DNA from: Oscillospiraceae bacterium
GTDB lineage: Bacteria; Bacillota; Clostridia; Oscillospirales; Oscillospiraceae
Assembly (NCBI GenBank): GCA_021201735.1
Contig: JAJQEJ010000050.1
Coordinates: forward strand, 1 to 64,000
DNA: 64,000 nucleotides
Direction: 5' to 3'
Program-made: the position numbers and the translations under genes
Notes under the pieces: model-generated
The model's input: only the letters and a program-made list of their open reading frames with translations
The model's database searches: none
Told to the model about the DNA's origin: nothing
In this document: piece by piece, positions 16,039-25,257 of the stretch
Layout: each line of letters opens with the position of its first letter
Numbering within the stretch: position 1 is the stretch's first letter

Positions 16039-18397
16039 CCCGCGCCTCCGTTATGTCCTCCGGCTTCGTGGTGAGCAGTCGGTATATTTCAGTATTTTTT
16101 GGAAAACGATCCACAAATGGGATGGTCGTTTCACCAAAGAACAAAAGCCCTTCGCCCGATCCGGCGTGGGTGACGAAAGAGAGCTGATGCGCGGACACGC
16201 CGAACTTCTCCGCGATGATCACCCGGTCGCCGGGGGCCTGGGACAGCAGCACCTTGAAGTCGCTGTTTTCCAGAATATTTTCGATCTCGGGACTACTGAG
16301 CAGAAACTTCACGTTTTGCGTGATGCCGCTGGGAACGCAGTACATTTTTCGCAGCATCTTCCAGATGGTCACAAAGTAGCTGGCGGTCAGCGCATCCTTC
16401 AGCAGCACATGGAACTCGTCAAAATATCCCCAAGTCGCGATGCCGTTTTTGAAGTTGTTGCCCACCGCCTTTGTCACAAGCTCATTTGTGATGTGCATGG
16501 CGATCTTGCGAAGATTCTCCCCAAGATTTTTCAGCACAAAGCAGACAACCCGCTTGTCCAGATTCACGTTTGTTTCGTGATTGAACAGATTCAGACTCCC
16601 CGCCACATACAGCTCCAACGCCGTTGCGATCCGCTGGGCCTCCGGCTCGGGCTGTGATAACAGGGTATTGTACAAGTCCTCCAACACAGGGGCCTGCTCG
16701 GTTGCCAGCCCCGCAGCCTGCTCCCGATACACCAGCCGCACACAGCGGTCGATCACCGTTTTTTCGATGGGCTGTAACCCGTCCTTGCCGCCCACGATCA
16801 ACTCGCACAGGGACAGCAGGAAGTCAGCCTTTAGGGAAATGGGACTCTCGCCGCCCTCCACACCCATCTGTAAATCCATCGGGTTGATGTGGTGAGGGCT
16901 GTCCGGCGATATGTCGATGACCTGCCCGCCCAGCCGCTGCACCAGCGGGGCATATTCCCCCATTGGATCAACAATAATGATGCGGTCGCGGGTGGTCAGG
17001 AACACGTTCAGCAGCTCCCGCTTCGCGGCAAAACTCTTGCCGCTGCCCGGAACTCCCAAGAACATCCCATTGGGGTTCAGGAGCTTCTTGCGGTTCGCCA
17101 TAATGATGTTGTGACTCAGCGCGTTCATGCCGTAGTAGAGCGCCTCGCCGTCCATGCGAAGCTCCCTCGTCATAAAGGGGATGAAGATGGCCGTGGAACT
17201 GGTGGTCATGCCCCGCTGAATCTCGATGCTGTTCGCGCCGAGAATCAGCGAGGACATGTAGCCCTGCTCCTGCAAAAAGTCCAGCCGCTTGATGGCGCAG
17301 TTGTGCTTTTGCGCGATGCCGGAAATAGTGAACAGGTCGTTCTCCAGCCGCTGGCGGGTGGGGGCGGTGTTCAGCACCAGAAAGGTCAGCAGGAACATCC
17401 GCTCGTTGCGGCTTTGCAGATCGGCCAGCAGACTGGCCACGTCCTTTGAGAACGTAATGAGATCGGGCGGGAGAATGTCGGGATCGTACCCGGCCCGCAC
17501 CGCCTGCTTTTGGGCCTCGATCTTCATCTTATCCACATCGCTCATTTTGGCCTTGATGGTTTTGATTGCCTCGTTCTGATCCACCGTGCGGATGTGCATG
17601 GTCACGGTCATTTCGGCGTCAAGCTCCAGAAGCTCCAAAAGCAATTTGTCACTCAGCTCGGATGCCATGATCTGTAAATGAGATGCCGCGCCCCACGACC
17701 GGCCCACCCGGAACACCCGGCTCTGCCGGAAGTCAAAGCTGGTGGGGGCGATGAAATCCTTCGTCCCCATGCCGGTCTGCGGGATCATGTCCCAATCGAA
17801 GCGGAACGGCTCCCGGCCTCCGGGGTGAAGCTGGCTGTGCAGTACCTCCAGCCGTTCCCGGCCACTGAGGGGCCGGGCCGGAACGCCCAGCTTTTTGTAG
17901 TTGCCGAGAATGTCGGCCTCCACCCGCTCCAGCCGGGGCCGGGCGGCGGCGATGCCCTCGGCCTCGATGCCATAGGTGATGTATTTGGAGCGGGTGATGC
18001 CGTTGTTGCTCCGCGCAATCTGCCCCTTCACCATTTCGGTGAACTCCTCCCGGACACTGTTCGCGTCATCGTCCTGGGGGGCGATGTTCACATGGTACTG
18101 GCTCCCGGGCCGGGAGCGGTGATTGACAAAGGACTTCTGGAACGGCAGCACACTGTCAAAATAATTGAGGAATCCGCTGTAGCCGTCAAAGATCGCGGCC
18201 TGGTCATCCCCGGACGCCACCGAGTAATTGATGTCCTCGTATTCGATGGTTTTGGTGTAGTAGCCCTCCCGCACCTTGCAGATGCCGTCCGGCAGCATTT
18301 CCACATAGGGGATGGTCTGCTGCGCCGTCCCCGGCACAAACCGCCCCTTTTTACCTCGTCCCTTTGGGATGGGCGGGCTTTTTTTCCGCTTGCTCAA
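16025..18397 (-). CDS. VirB4-type conjugation ATPase
   Basis: 790 residues. Walker A is GVPGSGKSFAAKRE near residue 455 and the Walker B region is WGYFDEFHVLL near 665. The N-terminal half is the VirB4/TraE substrate-handling domain. VirB4 powers assembly of and transport through the type IV secretion channel at the membrane. The start is TTG at 18397, inside the end of the prgI gene, with GGAGGTG upstream. The 47-base overlap indicates coupling. Length and motifs are intact. Confidence 0.95.
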   Translation of the reverse strand: MSKRKKSPPIPKGRGKKGRFVPGTAQQTIPYVEMLPDGICKVREGYYTKTIEYEDINYSVASGDDQAAIFDGYSGFLNYFDSVLPFQKSFVNHRSRPGSQYHVNIAPQDDDANSVREEFTEMVKGQIARSNNGITRSKYITYGIEAEGIAAARPRLERVEADILGNYKKLGVPARPLSGRERLEVLHSQLHPGGREPFRFDWDMIPQTGMGTKDFIAPTSFDFRQSRVFRVGRSWGAASHLQIMASELSDKLLLELLELDAEMTVTMHIRTVDQNEAIKTIKAKMSDVDKMKIEAQKQAVRAGYDPDILPPDLITFSKDVASLLADLQSRNERMFLLTFLVLNTAPTRQRLENDLFTISGIAQKHNCAIKRLDFLQEQGYMSSLILGANSIEIQRGMTTSSTAIFIPFMTRELRMDGEALYYGMNALSHNIIMANRKKLLNPNGMFLGVPGSGKSFAAKRELLNVFLTTRDRIIIVDPMGEYAPLVQRLGGQVIDISPDSPHHINPMDLQMGVEGGESPISLKADFLLSLCELIVGGKDGLQPIEKTVIDRCVRLVYREQAAGLATEQAPVLEDLYNTLLSQPEPEAQRIATALELYVAGSLNLFNHETNVNLDKRVVCFVLKNLGENLRKIAMHITNELVTKAVGNNFKNGIATWGYFDEFHVLLKDALTASYFVTIWKMLRKMYCVPSGITQNVKFLLSSPEIENILENSDFKVLLSQAPGDRVIIAEKFGVSAHQLSFVTHAGSGEGLLFFGETTIPFVDRFPKNTEIYRLLTTKPEDITEARDEGA

Positions 18398-18737
18398 TCA
18401 CTGGCACCTCCTTTTTTTCGCTTAAATAGGCGTAAAAATTCTCGGTTTTGTAGGGCCGCACCCTCGGCCAGAGGAAACGGGAGCGGACAAAATTCCGCAC
18501 CACCTTCTCGGCGGGCAGGCCGTCCCGCTCGTACATTGCCAGCAGGAACGCCGGGAGCATCACCGCCAGCATCAGGAACAGCGCCGCGCTGTTCCCGATG
18601 GCCGAGCGGGTAAGAAGGTAGGTGGGGATGCCGACAACTGCCGCCGCGCCAAAGCAGATAAGCTGGCGTTTGGTCAGGTTGAACGCCACCTTCGTTTTTA
18701 TCTTTGAAAGGTCGTTTGGTACGCTTACATAGGGCAA
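18351..18737 (-). CDS. PrgI-family conjugal membrane protein
   Basis: 128 residues starting MPYVSVPNDLSKIKTKVAFN from a TTG codon with GGAGG upstream. Two membrane helices near residues 28-70 are followed by a cytoplasmic tail. PrgI proteins (VirB3-like) always precede VirB4 in these systems, as here. Confidence 0.9.
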   Translation of the reverse strand: MPYVSVPNDLSKIKTKVAFNLTKRQLICFGAAAVVGIPTYLLTRSAIGNSAALFLMLAVMLPAFLLAMYERDGLPAEKVVRNFVRSRFLWPRVRPYKTENFYAYLSEKKEVPVIEQAEKKPAHPKGTR

Positions 18738-18741
18738 AAAA

Positions 18742-19305
18742 TCAACCTCCTATGAGTTGTGGACATTTTGTCCACAACTCGGGTAATGTGCAGTCCACCT
18801 CGTTCCCCCACACATCCCAGCCGGGCGGGGACTGCCGGGCGAACAGCTCCACGCGGGGCAGATCGCCCATCAGCCGCACGATCTTGTCCCGCGCCTCGTC
18901 CGGCTTTTTGCTGTGGCCCTCCAGCGGGGAGATGATGAACTGGTGAACAGTGTTGTCCCGCCGCTTCGGGTGGCCCCGTGTGGCCAGCAGGCACACCTCG
19001 GCATTGCTGCGTGTCCAGTAGCCCAGGCCGGTAAACCATGTCAGAGCCTTGCGGTTCTGCTTCAGCCACACGAACGCCACCGTCTTGAACTGGAATCCCC
19101 ATGCGTCAATCACTTGCAGGGCCTCCCGGAGCATGGGGAAGGTGGCCCACAAAAAAAGCGCACTGTCCGGGGCGGCAAGCTCCGCCACGGGCAACGCGCA
19201 TATGTCCTGTATGTTCATGGTCGGGTAGTGGTTCTCCGCCGCGCCCTGCACGTTGCCGCTGGAATAGCGCCACGGGGGATCGGCGTAGACAATGCTATAA
19301 TGTAT
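18742..19305 (-). CDS. MT-A70-family adenine methyltransferase, start codon unusual
   Basis: 187 residues if translation begins at ATA 19305. The catalytic DPPW motif (YSIVYADPPWRY) lies upstream of the first GTG (19251), so a GTG start would remove the active site. The frame is open back to a TGA, and GGAGG stands 10 bases before the ATA. Either ATA is used or a former ATG has mutated. MT-A70 proteins methylate adenine N6. On an ICE this may protect DNA from restriction. The last residues ELWTKCPQLIGG are encoded by the palindrome. Confidence 0.75.
   Translation of the reverse strand: MHYSIVYADPPWRYSSGNVQGAAENHYPTMNIQDICALPVAELAAPDSALFLWATFPMLREALQVIDAWGFQFKTVAFVWLKQNRKALTWFTGLGYWTRSNAEVCLLATRGHPKRRDNTVHQFIISPLEGHSKKPDEARDKIVRLMGDLPRVELFARQSPPGWDVWGNEVDCTLPELWTKCPQLIGG
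18757..18777. repeat. ICE 21-bp palindrome, copy 10 (inside a gene)
   Basis: Perfect arms, TTT spacer. Read in a third frame as LWTKCPQL at the end of the MT-A70 gene. Confidence 0.95.
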
Positions 19306-19326
19306 GAGTAATCATCCTCCAATCGG

Positions 19327-20076
19327 TCAGTTGTGGACAAAATGTCCACAACTCGCCTCGGTTGCCTGCCGAATCCGCTCCCAAGCCAGCGCGTAGAACT
19401 GCGGCGCGTTCTCAAAGCAGATATACCTCCGGCCCGTGTTGATCGCGGCCACGGCGGTTGTGCCGCTCCCGGCGCAGATGTCAACCACAAGCTGGCCCGC
19501 GTCGGTGTAGGTTTTGATCAGGTACTCGCAGATCTCCACCGGCTTTTGGGTGGGATGGATCGTCCGGCCCACCGGGGCGAACTGGATCACATTGCCGGGG
19601 AATCGCCGCCCGTCCGGGGACTCGGCCCCGGAGCGGGTGAACTTGCCGTAGTTGGGACTCAGCCCCAAGCTGGTGTGTGTGCGCAGATACGGCTCCCGGT
19701 ACTCAAACTGCGGATTGTACACGGGTAGATGCTGATAGAACACCAGAATGTTCTCGGACTTTTTCAGCGGCATCCTCCGGGCATTGAGGAATCCCGTCCC
19801 CCTGTCCTTGTACCACACCCACTCGTAGCGGAGCATGGGCAGGTTGGACGCGCCCAGCGTTTTGTCAAAGGGACACTGCGCGAACATGAGGATCGCCCCG
19901 TCCGGCTTGACCGCCTGCTTCACCGCCGCCCACAGCTCCGGCAGGGGCAGCGGCACATCCCAAAAGTTCCGGGTGGTGCCGTAGGGCAGATCGGTCAGCA
20001 GCATGTCCACCGATCCGGGCGGCAGGGAGCGCAGCCCCTCGATGCCGTCCATGAGATAGATGTTATTATCGGTCAT
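19327..20076 (-). CDS. Site-specific DNA methyltransferase (DLPYG type)
   Basis: 249 residues. Motif IV is TDLPYGTT near residue 30 and motif I is VVDICAGSGTTAVAA near residue 207, giving the circularly permuted beta-class order. The conserved HPTQKPVEICEYLI precedes motif I. It probably methylates adenine N6 and may guard the ICE from host restriction together with the MT-A70 protein and ArdA. ATG 20076 follows GGAGGTGCAGCGCA. The C-terminus SCGHFVHN is encoded by the palindrome. Confidence 0.88.
   Translation of the reverse strand: MTDNNIYLMDGIEGLRSLPPGSVDMLLTDLPYGTTRNFWDVPLPLPELWAAVKQAVKPDGAILMFAQCPFDKTLGASNLPMLRYEWVWYKDRGTGFLNARRMPLKKSENILVFYQHLPVYNPQFEYREPYLRTHTSLGLSPNYGKFTRSGAESPDGRRFPGNVIQFAPVGRTIHPTQKPVEICEYLIKTYTDAGQLVVDICAGSGTTAVAAINTGRRYICFENAPQFYALAWERIRQATEASCGHFVHN
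19331..19351. repeat. ICE 21-bp palindrome, copy 11 (inside a gene)
   Basis: Perfect arms, AAA spacer on the plus strand. Forms the last eight codons of the methyltransferase gene. Confidence 0.95.
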
Positions 20077-20169
20077 TGCGCTGCACCTCCCCGCCGCCAT
20101 TTTTTGTGCATTTTTTTGACTTCTGGACATAATGCGGAAAGTTTCTTTTGTTTGTGCAACATGCTGCGC

Positions 20170-20763
20170 CTACCGGTCATTGCCAGCCCTCGCCGGGGCG
20201 GGCCGGGCGGCCTGCCGGTCGGCGTTGGCCTTTGCCGCCTCCTGCCCGGCCTCGGCCATCTGCTCCCGGATGGGCTTCGGCTTCACCGTCATGGCCTGGG
20301 CCGCAGCCGCCCGCGCCACCAGCTTGTCGCGGGCGGCGTTGTAGCCGTCCAGCGCCTTGCTGTTCAGCACCTCCTGCAAATCGTTGTCGGCCCGGGCGGT
20401 GCGCCGGAATCCGCCACGGGCGCTGGAATCGCGGACGCTGGGCGGGCCGAGGAACAGGCCCTCGTCCCCGTTAAACACCTTGAAGTCATCCACCTTCAGC
20501 CCGCCGATCTTGACCTCGGCCAAGCCGATCAGCTTACCTCGCGGCTCGATGGCCCGGACATTGACCTCCACGCCCAGCGCGGCCTCCACCGCCGCATTGA
20601 CACGGGCCTGCACCGCGCTGTCTATGTCCATGTTGAACGCCTCGGCCATCTCCGCGATGGGAGCCTCGGTGAGCAAATAATAATCGTGATCCTGCGCTGC
20701 CTGCGCCGCGTCCACCTCGGCGGGAGCGGCCTGCTCAGTTGTTTTTGTCGTAGCTCTAGCCAT
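20170..20763 (-). CDS. SpoVG-like ICE protein
   Basis: 197 residues. The central part (LGVEVNVRAIEPRGKLIGLA, VKIGGLKVDDFKVFNG, LFLGPPSVRD) is a SpoVG fold. The flanks are Ala/Gln/Lys-rich helices. SpoVG proteins bind nucleic acid and act as regulators. ICE-borne copies are common between the methylase and virB6 genes but their role in transfer is not known. Confidence 0.8.
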   Translation of the reverse strand: MARATTKTTEQAAPAEVDAAQAAQDHDYYLLTEAPIAEMAEAFNMDIDSAVQARVNAAVEAALGVEVNVRAIEPRGKLIGLAEVKIGGLKVDDFKVFNGDEGLFLGPPSVRDSSARGGFRRTARADNDLQEVLNSKALDGYNAARDKLVARAAAAQAMTVKPKPIREQMAEAGQEAAKANADRQAARPAPARAGNDR

Positions 20764-20780
20764 ATGTACCTCCGTGATTT

Positions 20781-20887
20781 AATTGAGAATGTAGAATGAA
20801 TAATGGAGAATGATGGGATCGCTGCGCGATAATTCAGATATGCCGCCAACGGCGGCTCCATCATTTTCAATTCTCAATTATCCATTA
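20781..20887. repeat. AT-rich imperfect inverted repeat between spoVG-like and virB6-like genes
   Basis: Arms with AATTGAGAAT, AATAATGGAGAATGATGG and their partial complement (CCATCATTTTCAATTC, TCCATTATCA) enclose an inner GCCGCC-AAC-GGCGGC hairpin. It looks like a small miniature repeat of the kind scattered in clostridial genomes. It is AT-rich against GC-rich flanks. Confidence 0.5.
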
Positions 20888-21754
20888 TCAACTCGTCCCT
20901 AAAATACTCTTTGCAATGCTGCCGGTTTTGAACAGGGTAAACACCAGCAGCACCGTGTAGCCCACCACCGTCCAGATCGCGCCGATGGGGTCGCCGCTGG
21001 TGGCGATGCCCTGGATCAATATGGCGTAGATCGCCACGCAGACAAGAATCAGCATCCCCTGGAATCCCACGGCAAACAGGCTTTTCAGGTAGCCCTGGCC
21101 CATTTGCCCCTGTTCCCGGCTGGTCAGGGTCGCCATCGGGATCGGCGCCAAACTCACGCGCATGTATATCTCCATCATGCGGCCCCATATCACCACAAAG
21201 ATGGCGATGTTCAGTGCAAGCATGGTGAGATTGATGAGCAGCGTCTGCATCCACAGGCCCAGCAGCGGGCCGATGTTCATTGCCTCAAGCTGCGTTTGCA
21301 GCGCGTCCATCATGTCGGGGGTAACATCGGTGCTGCCCTGTATCACGCCCCCGGCATCGTTGATCAGGCGCTGCGCCACATCGAACACCGCCATGACGAT
21401 GTTAAAGGTGTTGGACAAAATCAGGATCGCAGCGGCGGTTTTGAAACACCATTTGTAGAACATCCATGTTTCAATTTCTTGCAGGTTGTTTCGGTCGATG
21501 ATCATGTGGATCAGCTCCATTGTGGCGATGTAGGTCAGGATCAGCCCCGCAATGGGCAAAACCACCGTTTCGGAAAGCTCCCGAATGAGGGAGAACACCC
21601 CGGCGTTCCAATCCGCCGGGGAGGTTCCCACCTGTTCCGCAATCTCTCCGACACGGCCATTCACGCCGTCAAAGATTCCGCTCAGATTGCCCATGATGCC
21701 GTCAATCAGCGTTTCCTTTAACCAGTCCGTGATCCAGTCGGTGAGAAATCCCAT
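20888..21754 (-). CDS. VirB6/TrbL-like conjugal membrane protein
   Basis: 288 residues with six or so hydrophobic helices (for example VVLPIAGLILTYIATMELIH, LLINLTMLALNIAIFVVIWG, FQGMLILVCVAIYAILIQGI). This matches the polytopic VirB6/TrbL channel component of type IV systems. It stands downstream of maff2, as in related ICEs. No lesion is visible. Confidence 0.88.
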   Translation of the reverse strand: MGFLTDWITDWLKETLIDGIMGNLSGIFDGVNGRVGEIAEQVGTSPADWNAGVFSLIRELSETVVLPIAGLILTYIATMELIHMIIDRNNLQEIETWMFYKWCFKTAAAILILSNTFNIVMAVFDVAQRLINDAGGVIQGSTDVTPDMMDALQTQLEAMNIGPLLGLWMQTLLINLTMLALNIAIFVVIWGRMMEIYMRVSLAPIPMATLTSREQGQMGQGYLKSLFAVGFQGMLILVCVAIYAILIQGIATSGDPIGAIWTVVGYTVLLVFTLFKTGSIAKSILGTS

Positions 21755-21763
21755 GCGCCCTCC

Positions 21764-21853
21764 TTAAAACAGGGTGGACAGCATCGGGACGAGCGTGATG
21801 CCCAAAAGAATGACGCCGCCGCCCGCCATGAGCTGTTTAATCCCTTGTGATTT
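21764..21853 (-). pseudogene. maff2 3' fragment (split by the nested element)
   Basis: Encodes KSQGIKQLMAGGGVILLG and ITLVPMLSTLF, the conserved C-terminal helix of Maff2-type proteins, but has no start of its own. Its partner is the 5' fragment at 27,265-27,405. Removing the insert joins the two in frame. Confidence 0.88.
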
Positions 21854-21933
21854 CGGACAGTGTCCGTAAAGAAGCAGGGCATACTCATGGCGGGCGGCGG
21901 CATCGTAGATGGCCGGGGGCCCGGTATTCAATT

Positions 21934-23592
21934 TCAGGCGGTAGGCTCCTGAGCGTTTTCCAGGTCAACCGCGCCGATGTTGGACCAGATAATCTCCACC
22001 TTCTGGCGGCGGTCCCCGCGAGGGTTTTCGGCCTCGTGGACGATAATCCGGTCAATAAACTCATGGACGATGGCCGGGGTCAGGGTCTCGACCTCCGTGT
22101 ACCGGCGGACGAGGGCGAGGAAGCGGTCCACGTTCACGGCCTGGGCCTGGGCGTCGGAAATCTCACCCTCCAGCCCGTCCAGGAGCCGGACGAGGTCAGC
22201 CTGCTCCGCCTCGTACTTGGCGGAGAGCTTGGCGTACCGCTCATCGGTGATTTTCCCGGTGGCGTTGTCCTCATAGAGGCGCTCGGCCAGCAGATCGATT
22301 TCATCAATGCGGCGGCGGTGCCTCTCGGCGGCCCGCCGCTTGGCGGCCAGTTCCTTGCCCTGCTCCTGCTTACTCTTGTCCATCACCAGCCGGACAAACC
22401 GCTTCTCATGCCGGGACACAAATCGCAAAAGCTCCCGCAGTTCCAGGAGGATAAGCTCCGTCAGCGCCGCCTCGGTGATGTAGTGGCAGGAACACGCCCG
22501 GGCCTCCTGGTACTGCACGTCCTTGCGATAGGTGGAGCAGCTATAGGCCCCCTCGTGGCGCACCTTGGTCTTGTCCTTGTTGGAGATGGTCCTGGTGCAG
22601 AAGTAGAGCTTGGCCCCGCAGTCGGCGCAGTAGGCCGCGCCGGAGAACAGGCCGGGGTCCCCGTGGCGGGGGGAGCGGCGCTTGTGCTGGCGCATCTTTC
22701 GCACGATGCCCCAGGTCTCCCGGTCGATGATGGCCGGGTGGGTGCCCTCGAACACCATCCACTTTTCCGGCGGGTTGAGCCGGGGGCGGCTGTCCTTGTG
22801 GGACTTGCTGTAGGTCTTGAAATTGACCGTGCTGCCGATGTACTCCGGGGCATCCAGGATTTTGTGGACCGTGGTGGTGTTCCAGAAATAGGGGTCCTTG
22901 CAGGGCCGGGCCTTGCTGACAATCCCGTGCTCGTACTTGTATGCGCTGGGGTTGAGCAGGCGCTCACCATTCAGCATCCGGGCAATCTGGGCGGGGCCGT
23001 GGCCCTCCACCGACAGGCGGAAGATGCGGCGCACCACGGCGGCGCTCTCCTCGTCTATCTCCAGCCGGTTTTTGTTCTCCGGGTCTTTGCAAAAGCCGTA
23101 GGGCGGGATGACGGCGAGGCGTTCCCCGCTCTTGCCCTTGGCCTGCCACACAGCCCGGATTTTCTGGCTGGTATTTTTGATGAACCATTCGTTGAATACA
23201 TTCACAAACGGTGTGAAGTCGTTCTCCCCGTTGGCGGTATCCACGTTGTCATTGATGGCAATCAGCCGCACATCCTTTTGCGAAAACAGGATTTCCGTGT
23301 AGAAACCCACCCGGAGATAGTCCCGCCCGAAGCGGCTCATGTCCTTGACAATCACGGTGGACACCCTCCCGGCCTCCACGTCCGCGATCATCTTGGTGAA
23401 GCTGGGCCGGTCAAAATCGGCCCCGGACCAACCGTCGTCAAAGATGAACTCATAGGGCGTGAAGCCGTTGTCCTCGGCGTACTTGGTGAGAATTTTCCGC
23501 TGGTTTTGGATGGAGCAGGAATCACCTTGGAGCGCGTCCTCCTGGCTCAGTCGTCCATATAAATAGGTCATTTTTTCTGGCTGTCTAATCAA
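21934..23592 (-). CDS. Large serine recombinase of the nested element (TnpX-like)
   Basis: 552 residues. Catalytic serine in YLYGRLSQED near the start, VKDMSRFGRDYLR near residue 86, zinc-ribbon region starting YCADCGAKLYF and a long coiled-coil tail. It should integrate and excise the 5.4-kb element. TTG 23592 is favoured by GGAGG five bases upstream. An ATG four codons further upstream or one seven codons downstream are alternatives. It shares the family but not close identity with the ICE recombinase at 552-2243, so the two elements are separate units. Confidence 0.9.
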   Translation of the reverse strand: MIRQPEKMTYLYGRLSQEDALQGDSCSIQNQRKILTKYAEDNGFTPYEFIFDDGWSGADFDRPSFTKMIADVEAGRVSTVIVKDMSRFGRDYLRVGFYTEILFSQKDVRLIAINDNVDTANGENDFTPFVNVFNEWFIKNTSQKIRAVWQAKGKSGERLAVIPPYGFCKDPENKNRLEIDEESAAVVRRIFRLSVEGHGPAQIARMLNGERLLNPSAYKYEHGIVSKARPCKDPYFWNTTTVHKILDAPEYIGSTVNFKTYSKSHKDSRPRLNPPEKWMVFEGTHPAIIDRETWGIVRKMRQHKRRSPRHGDPGLFSGAAYCADCGAKLYFCTRTISNKDKTKVRHEGAYSCSTYRKDVQYQEARACSCHYITEAALTELILLELRELLRFVSRHEKRFVRLVMDKSKQEQGKELAAKRRAAERHRRRIDEIDLLAERLYEDNATGKITDERYAKLSAKYEAEQADLVRLLDGLEGEISDAQAQAVNVDRFLALVRRYTEVETLTPAIVHEFIDRIIVHEAENPRGDRRQKVEIIWSNIGAVDLENAQEPTA

Positions 23593-23677
23593 AATTTCCT
23601 CCATTTCCGACAGCCAACAGACGGTAATGTATGGTCTGAGTATACCATAGATTACCGCAGTTGGCAGCGGGGTTTAA

Positions 23678-23866
23678 CTAAATATTTTTGACGTCGTATT
23701 CAATGAGGCGGGCGATGGTGGAGACGATATCCTTCTCCCGGCCCTCCTGGAAGCGGGAGGTAACGGTGTAGGTGGTCCTTCCAATCTTGCGGCGGACGGT
23801 GCGGGGATGAGGCCGGAGGGCGGGCTCCGGCTTGGGGTTGGCGGGGACGGTTTGGGTAGTATTCAA
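23678..23866 (-). CDS. TnpW-like small protein of the nested element
   Basis: 62 residues with RKIGRTTYTVTSRFQEGREK and IVSTIARLIEYDV, the TnpW pattern also seen at 2338-2502. TTG 23866 lies five bases after AAAGGAG. An in-frame GTG upstream would place the ribosome site inside the gene. Confidence 0.72.
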   Translation of the reverse strand: MNTTQTVPANPKPEPALRPHPRTVRRKIGRTTYTVTSRFQEGREKDIVSTIARLIEYDVKNI

Positions 23867-24063
23867 ATATACTCCTTTCACATGCGCCCGCGAGGGGCGT
23901 GTAACGCTTTTGCGGCCGTTTTCGGGGGTCCGAGGGGTATACCATAGGCGGGGGCTGAATCGGCGGCGGGAAGCCTGTCATACCAGGGCTTTCAGCACCC
24001 TAAATGTCTACAGCGGCCCCTGGAGCTTGGCCCCGCCCCAGCAGCGGAGCAGATGGGTGCGGC

Positions 24064-25257
24064 TCATCGGGTCTGGGACCTTTTCCGGCTCTGCTCTGCC
24101 GTGGGGGTAGGCTCCGGCTTCTCCGGCGGCTGGCGAAAAATATCCGCAATCACCTGGGCGAGGCGGCGGGGCGCCCTCTGCCTGGCCCTGTTGTATTCAA
24201 ACGTGTCGGGTATGCTTAGGCCGTCACCGAGACGGGCCAGCCGTTCTTTCAGGTCCTTAATCTGGCGCTGCCCCTGGCTGAGTTTTTCTTTCAGCCCCTT
24301 GATGATGCCCCGTGACTGAATGCCCTCTTTGGCGAGGCCGGACACCGTTTTCCAATCGGCGGGGGTAAGCTGGACATTGCCGCCAATGGTCTTGCGGGCC
24401 ATATTGTCAATCTCCATGAAGGTGACGGCAGCCTGTTTGGTCACGGTCAGCTTTTCATCCAGTTTTTCAAGCTGGCTCTGCTTCTTTTTCGCCTTCGCTT
24501 CCGAGGCCGCGGCGCGGGCCTCGTCCTGCTGGATTTTGTACTCCAGCGTGTCCAGATGCTCCGCTGTGCTCCCGCGCTCACCCCGCTCGAAATCCGTGAA
24601 TCCCGCCGCCCGCATGTGCTCGTGAAAGCGGTCCTGGAGCAGGGAGTAGGCGTTAATCCACCGGCCATTTTCATCCTTGGTGCGGGGCCATTTTTTCGAG
24701 TGGCTGACCTGAATGATGACCTCCTTCACGGTGCCGACCAGTGCCGGGTCCTTGCACCGTTTTGTCCAGCGGACCTCTTTCTCCACCACGGGGACGTAGA
24801 CCACATGGAGGTGGTAGTGGAACACATCCCGGCCCAGCTTCTCCGACAGGGCGCGGTTGCGTTCATCGGCGTGCATCACCGCCGACAGGATGTACTGCTC
24901 ACCCCCGGCCTCCTCCACCGCCAGCCGGTAGGCTTCCTCGAAAAACTTCTTGGCGTAGTCGTAGCCGCCGTGGTCATCAAAGTAGGCTGTGTTCACGTCG
25001 AACACCAGCTCGTCAAAGACCCTGGCATCCTGTTTCAGCCCCCGGAGGCTGATGACTTTTTCCTCCACCAGCCGGTTAAATTCCCGCTCGTATGTACCGT
25101 CACAGGACTTGAACTGGACGTTCAGGTGGGTGCGTTCCGGCAGGATATCTCCGTTACCGTAGTGTTCATTTTTTCGCTCGTTATGCCGCTCCCGGAGATT
25201 AAATTCCCCCCGGCGGTACGCCTGATTGCGAACAACGCAGCGGTCTGTTTTGGGCAT
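24064..25257 (-). CDS. MobV-type plasmid recombination/mobilization relaxase (Pre/Mob)
   Basis: 397 residues. The N-terminal Mob_Pre domain includes NVQFK near residue 48, NTAYFDDHGGYDYAKKFFEE and the metal-site region DVFHYHLHVVYVPV near residue 145 (histidines HYHLH). The C-terminal half is coiled coil. Such relaxases mobilize elements using the machinery of a coresident ICE or plasmid, here possibly the ICE in which it sits. ATG 25257 follows GAGGAGGACCAGTC. Confidence 0.9.
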   Translation of the reverse strand: MPKTDRCVVRNQAYRRGEFNLRERHNERKNEHYGNGDILPERTHLNVQFKSCDGTYEREFNRLVEEKVISLRGLKQDARVFDELVFDVNTAYFDDHGGYDYAKKFFEEAYRLAVEEAGGEQYILSAVMHADERNRALSEKLGRDVFHYHLHVVYVPVVEKEVRWTKRCKDPALVGTVKEVIIQVSHSKKWPRTKDENGRWINAYSLLQDRFHEHMRAAGFTDFERGERGSTAEHLDTLEYKIQQDEARAAASEAKAKKKQSQLEKLDEKLTVTKQAAVTFMEIDNMARKTIGGNVQLTPADWKTVSGLAKEGIQSRGIIKGLKEKLSQGQRQIKDLKERLARLGDGLSIPDTFEYNRARQRAPRRLAQVIADIFRQPPEKPEPTPTAEQSRKRSQTR

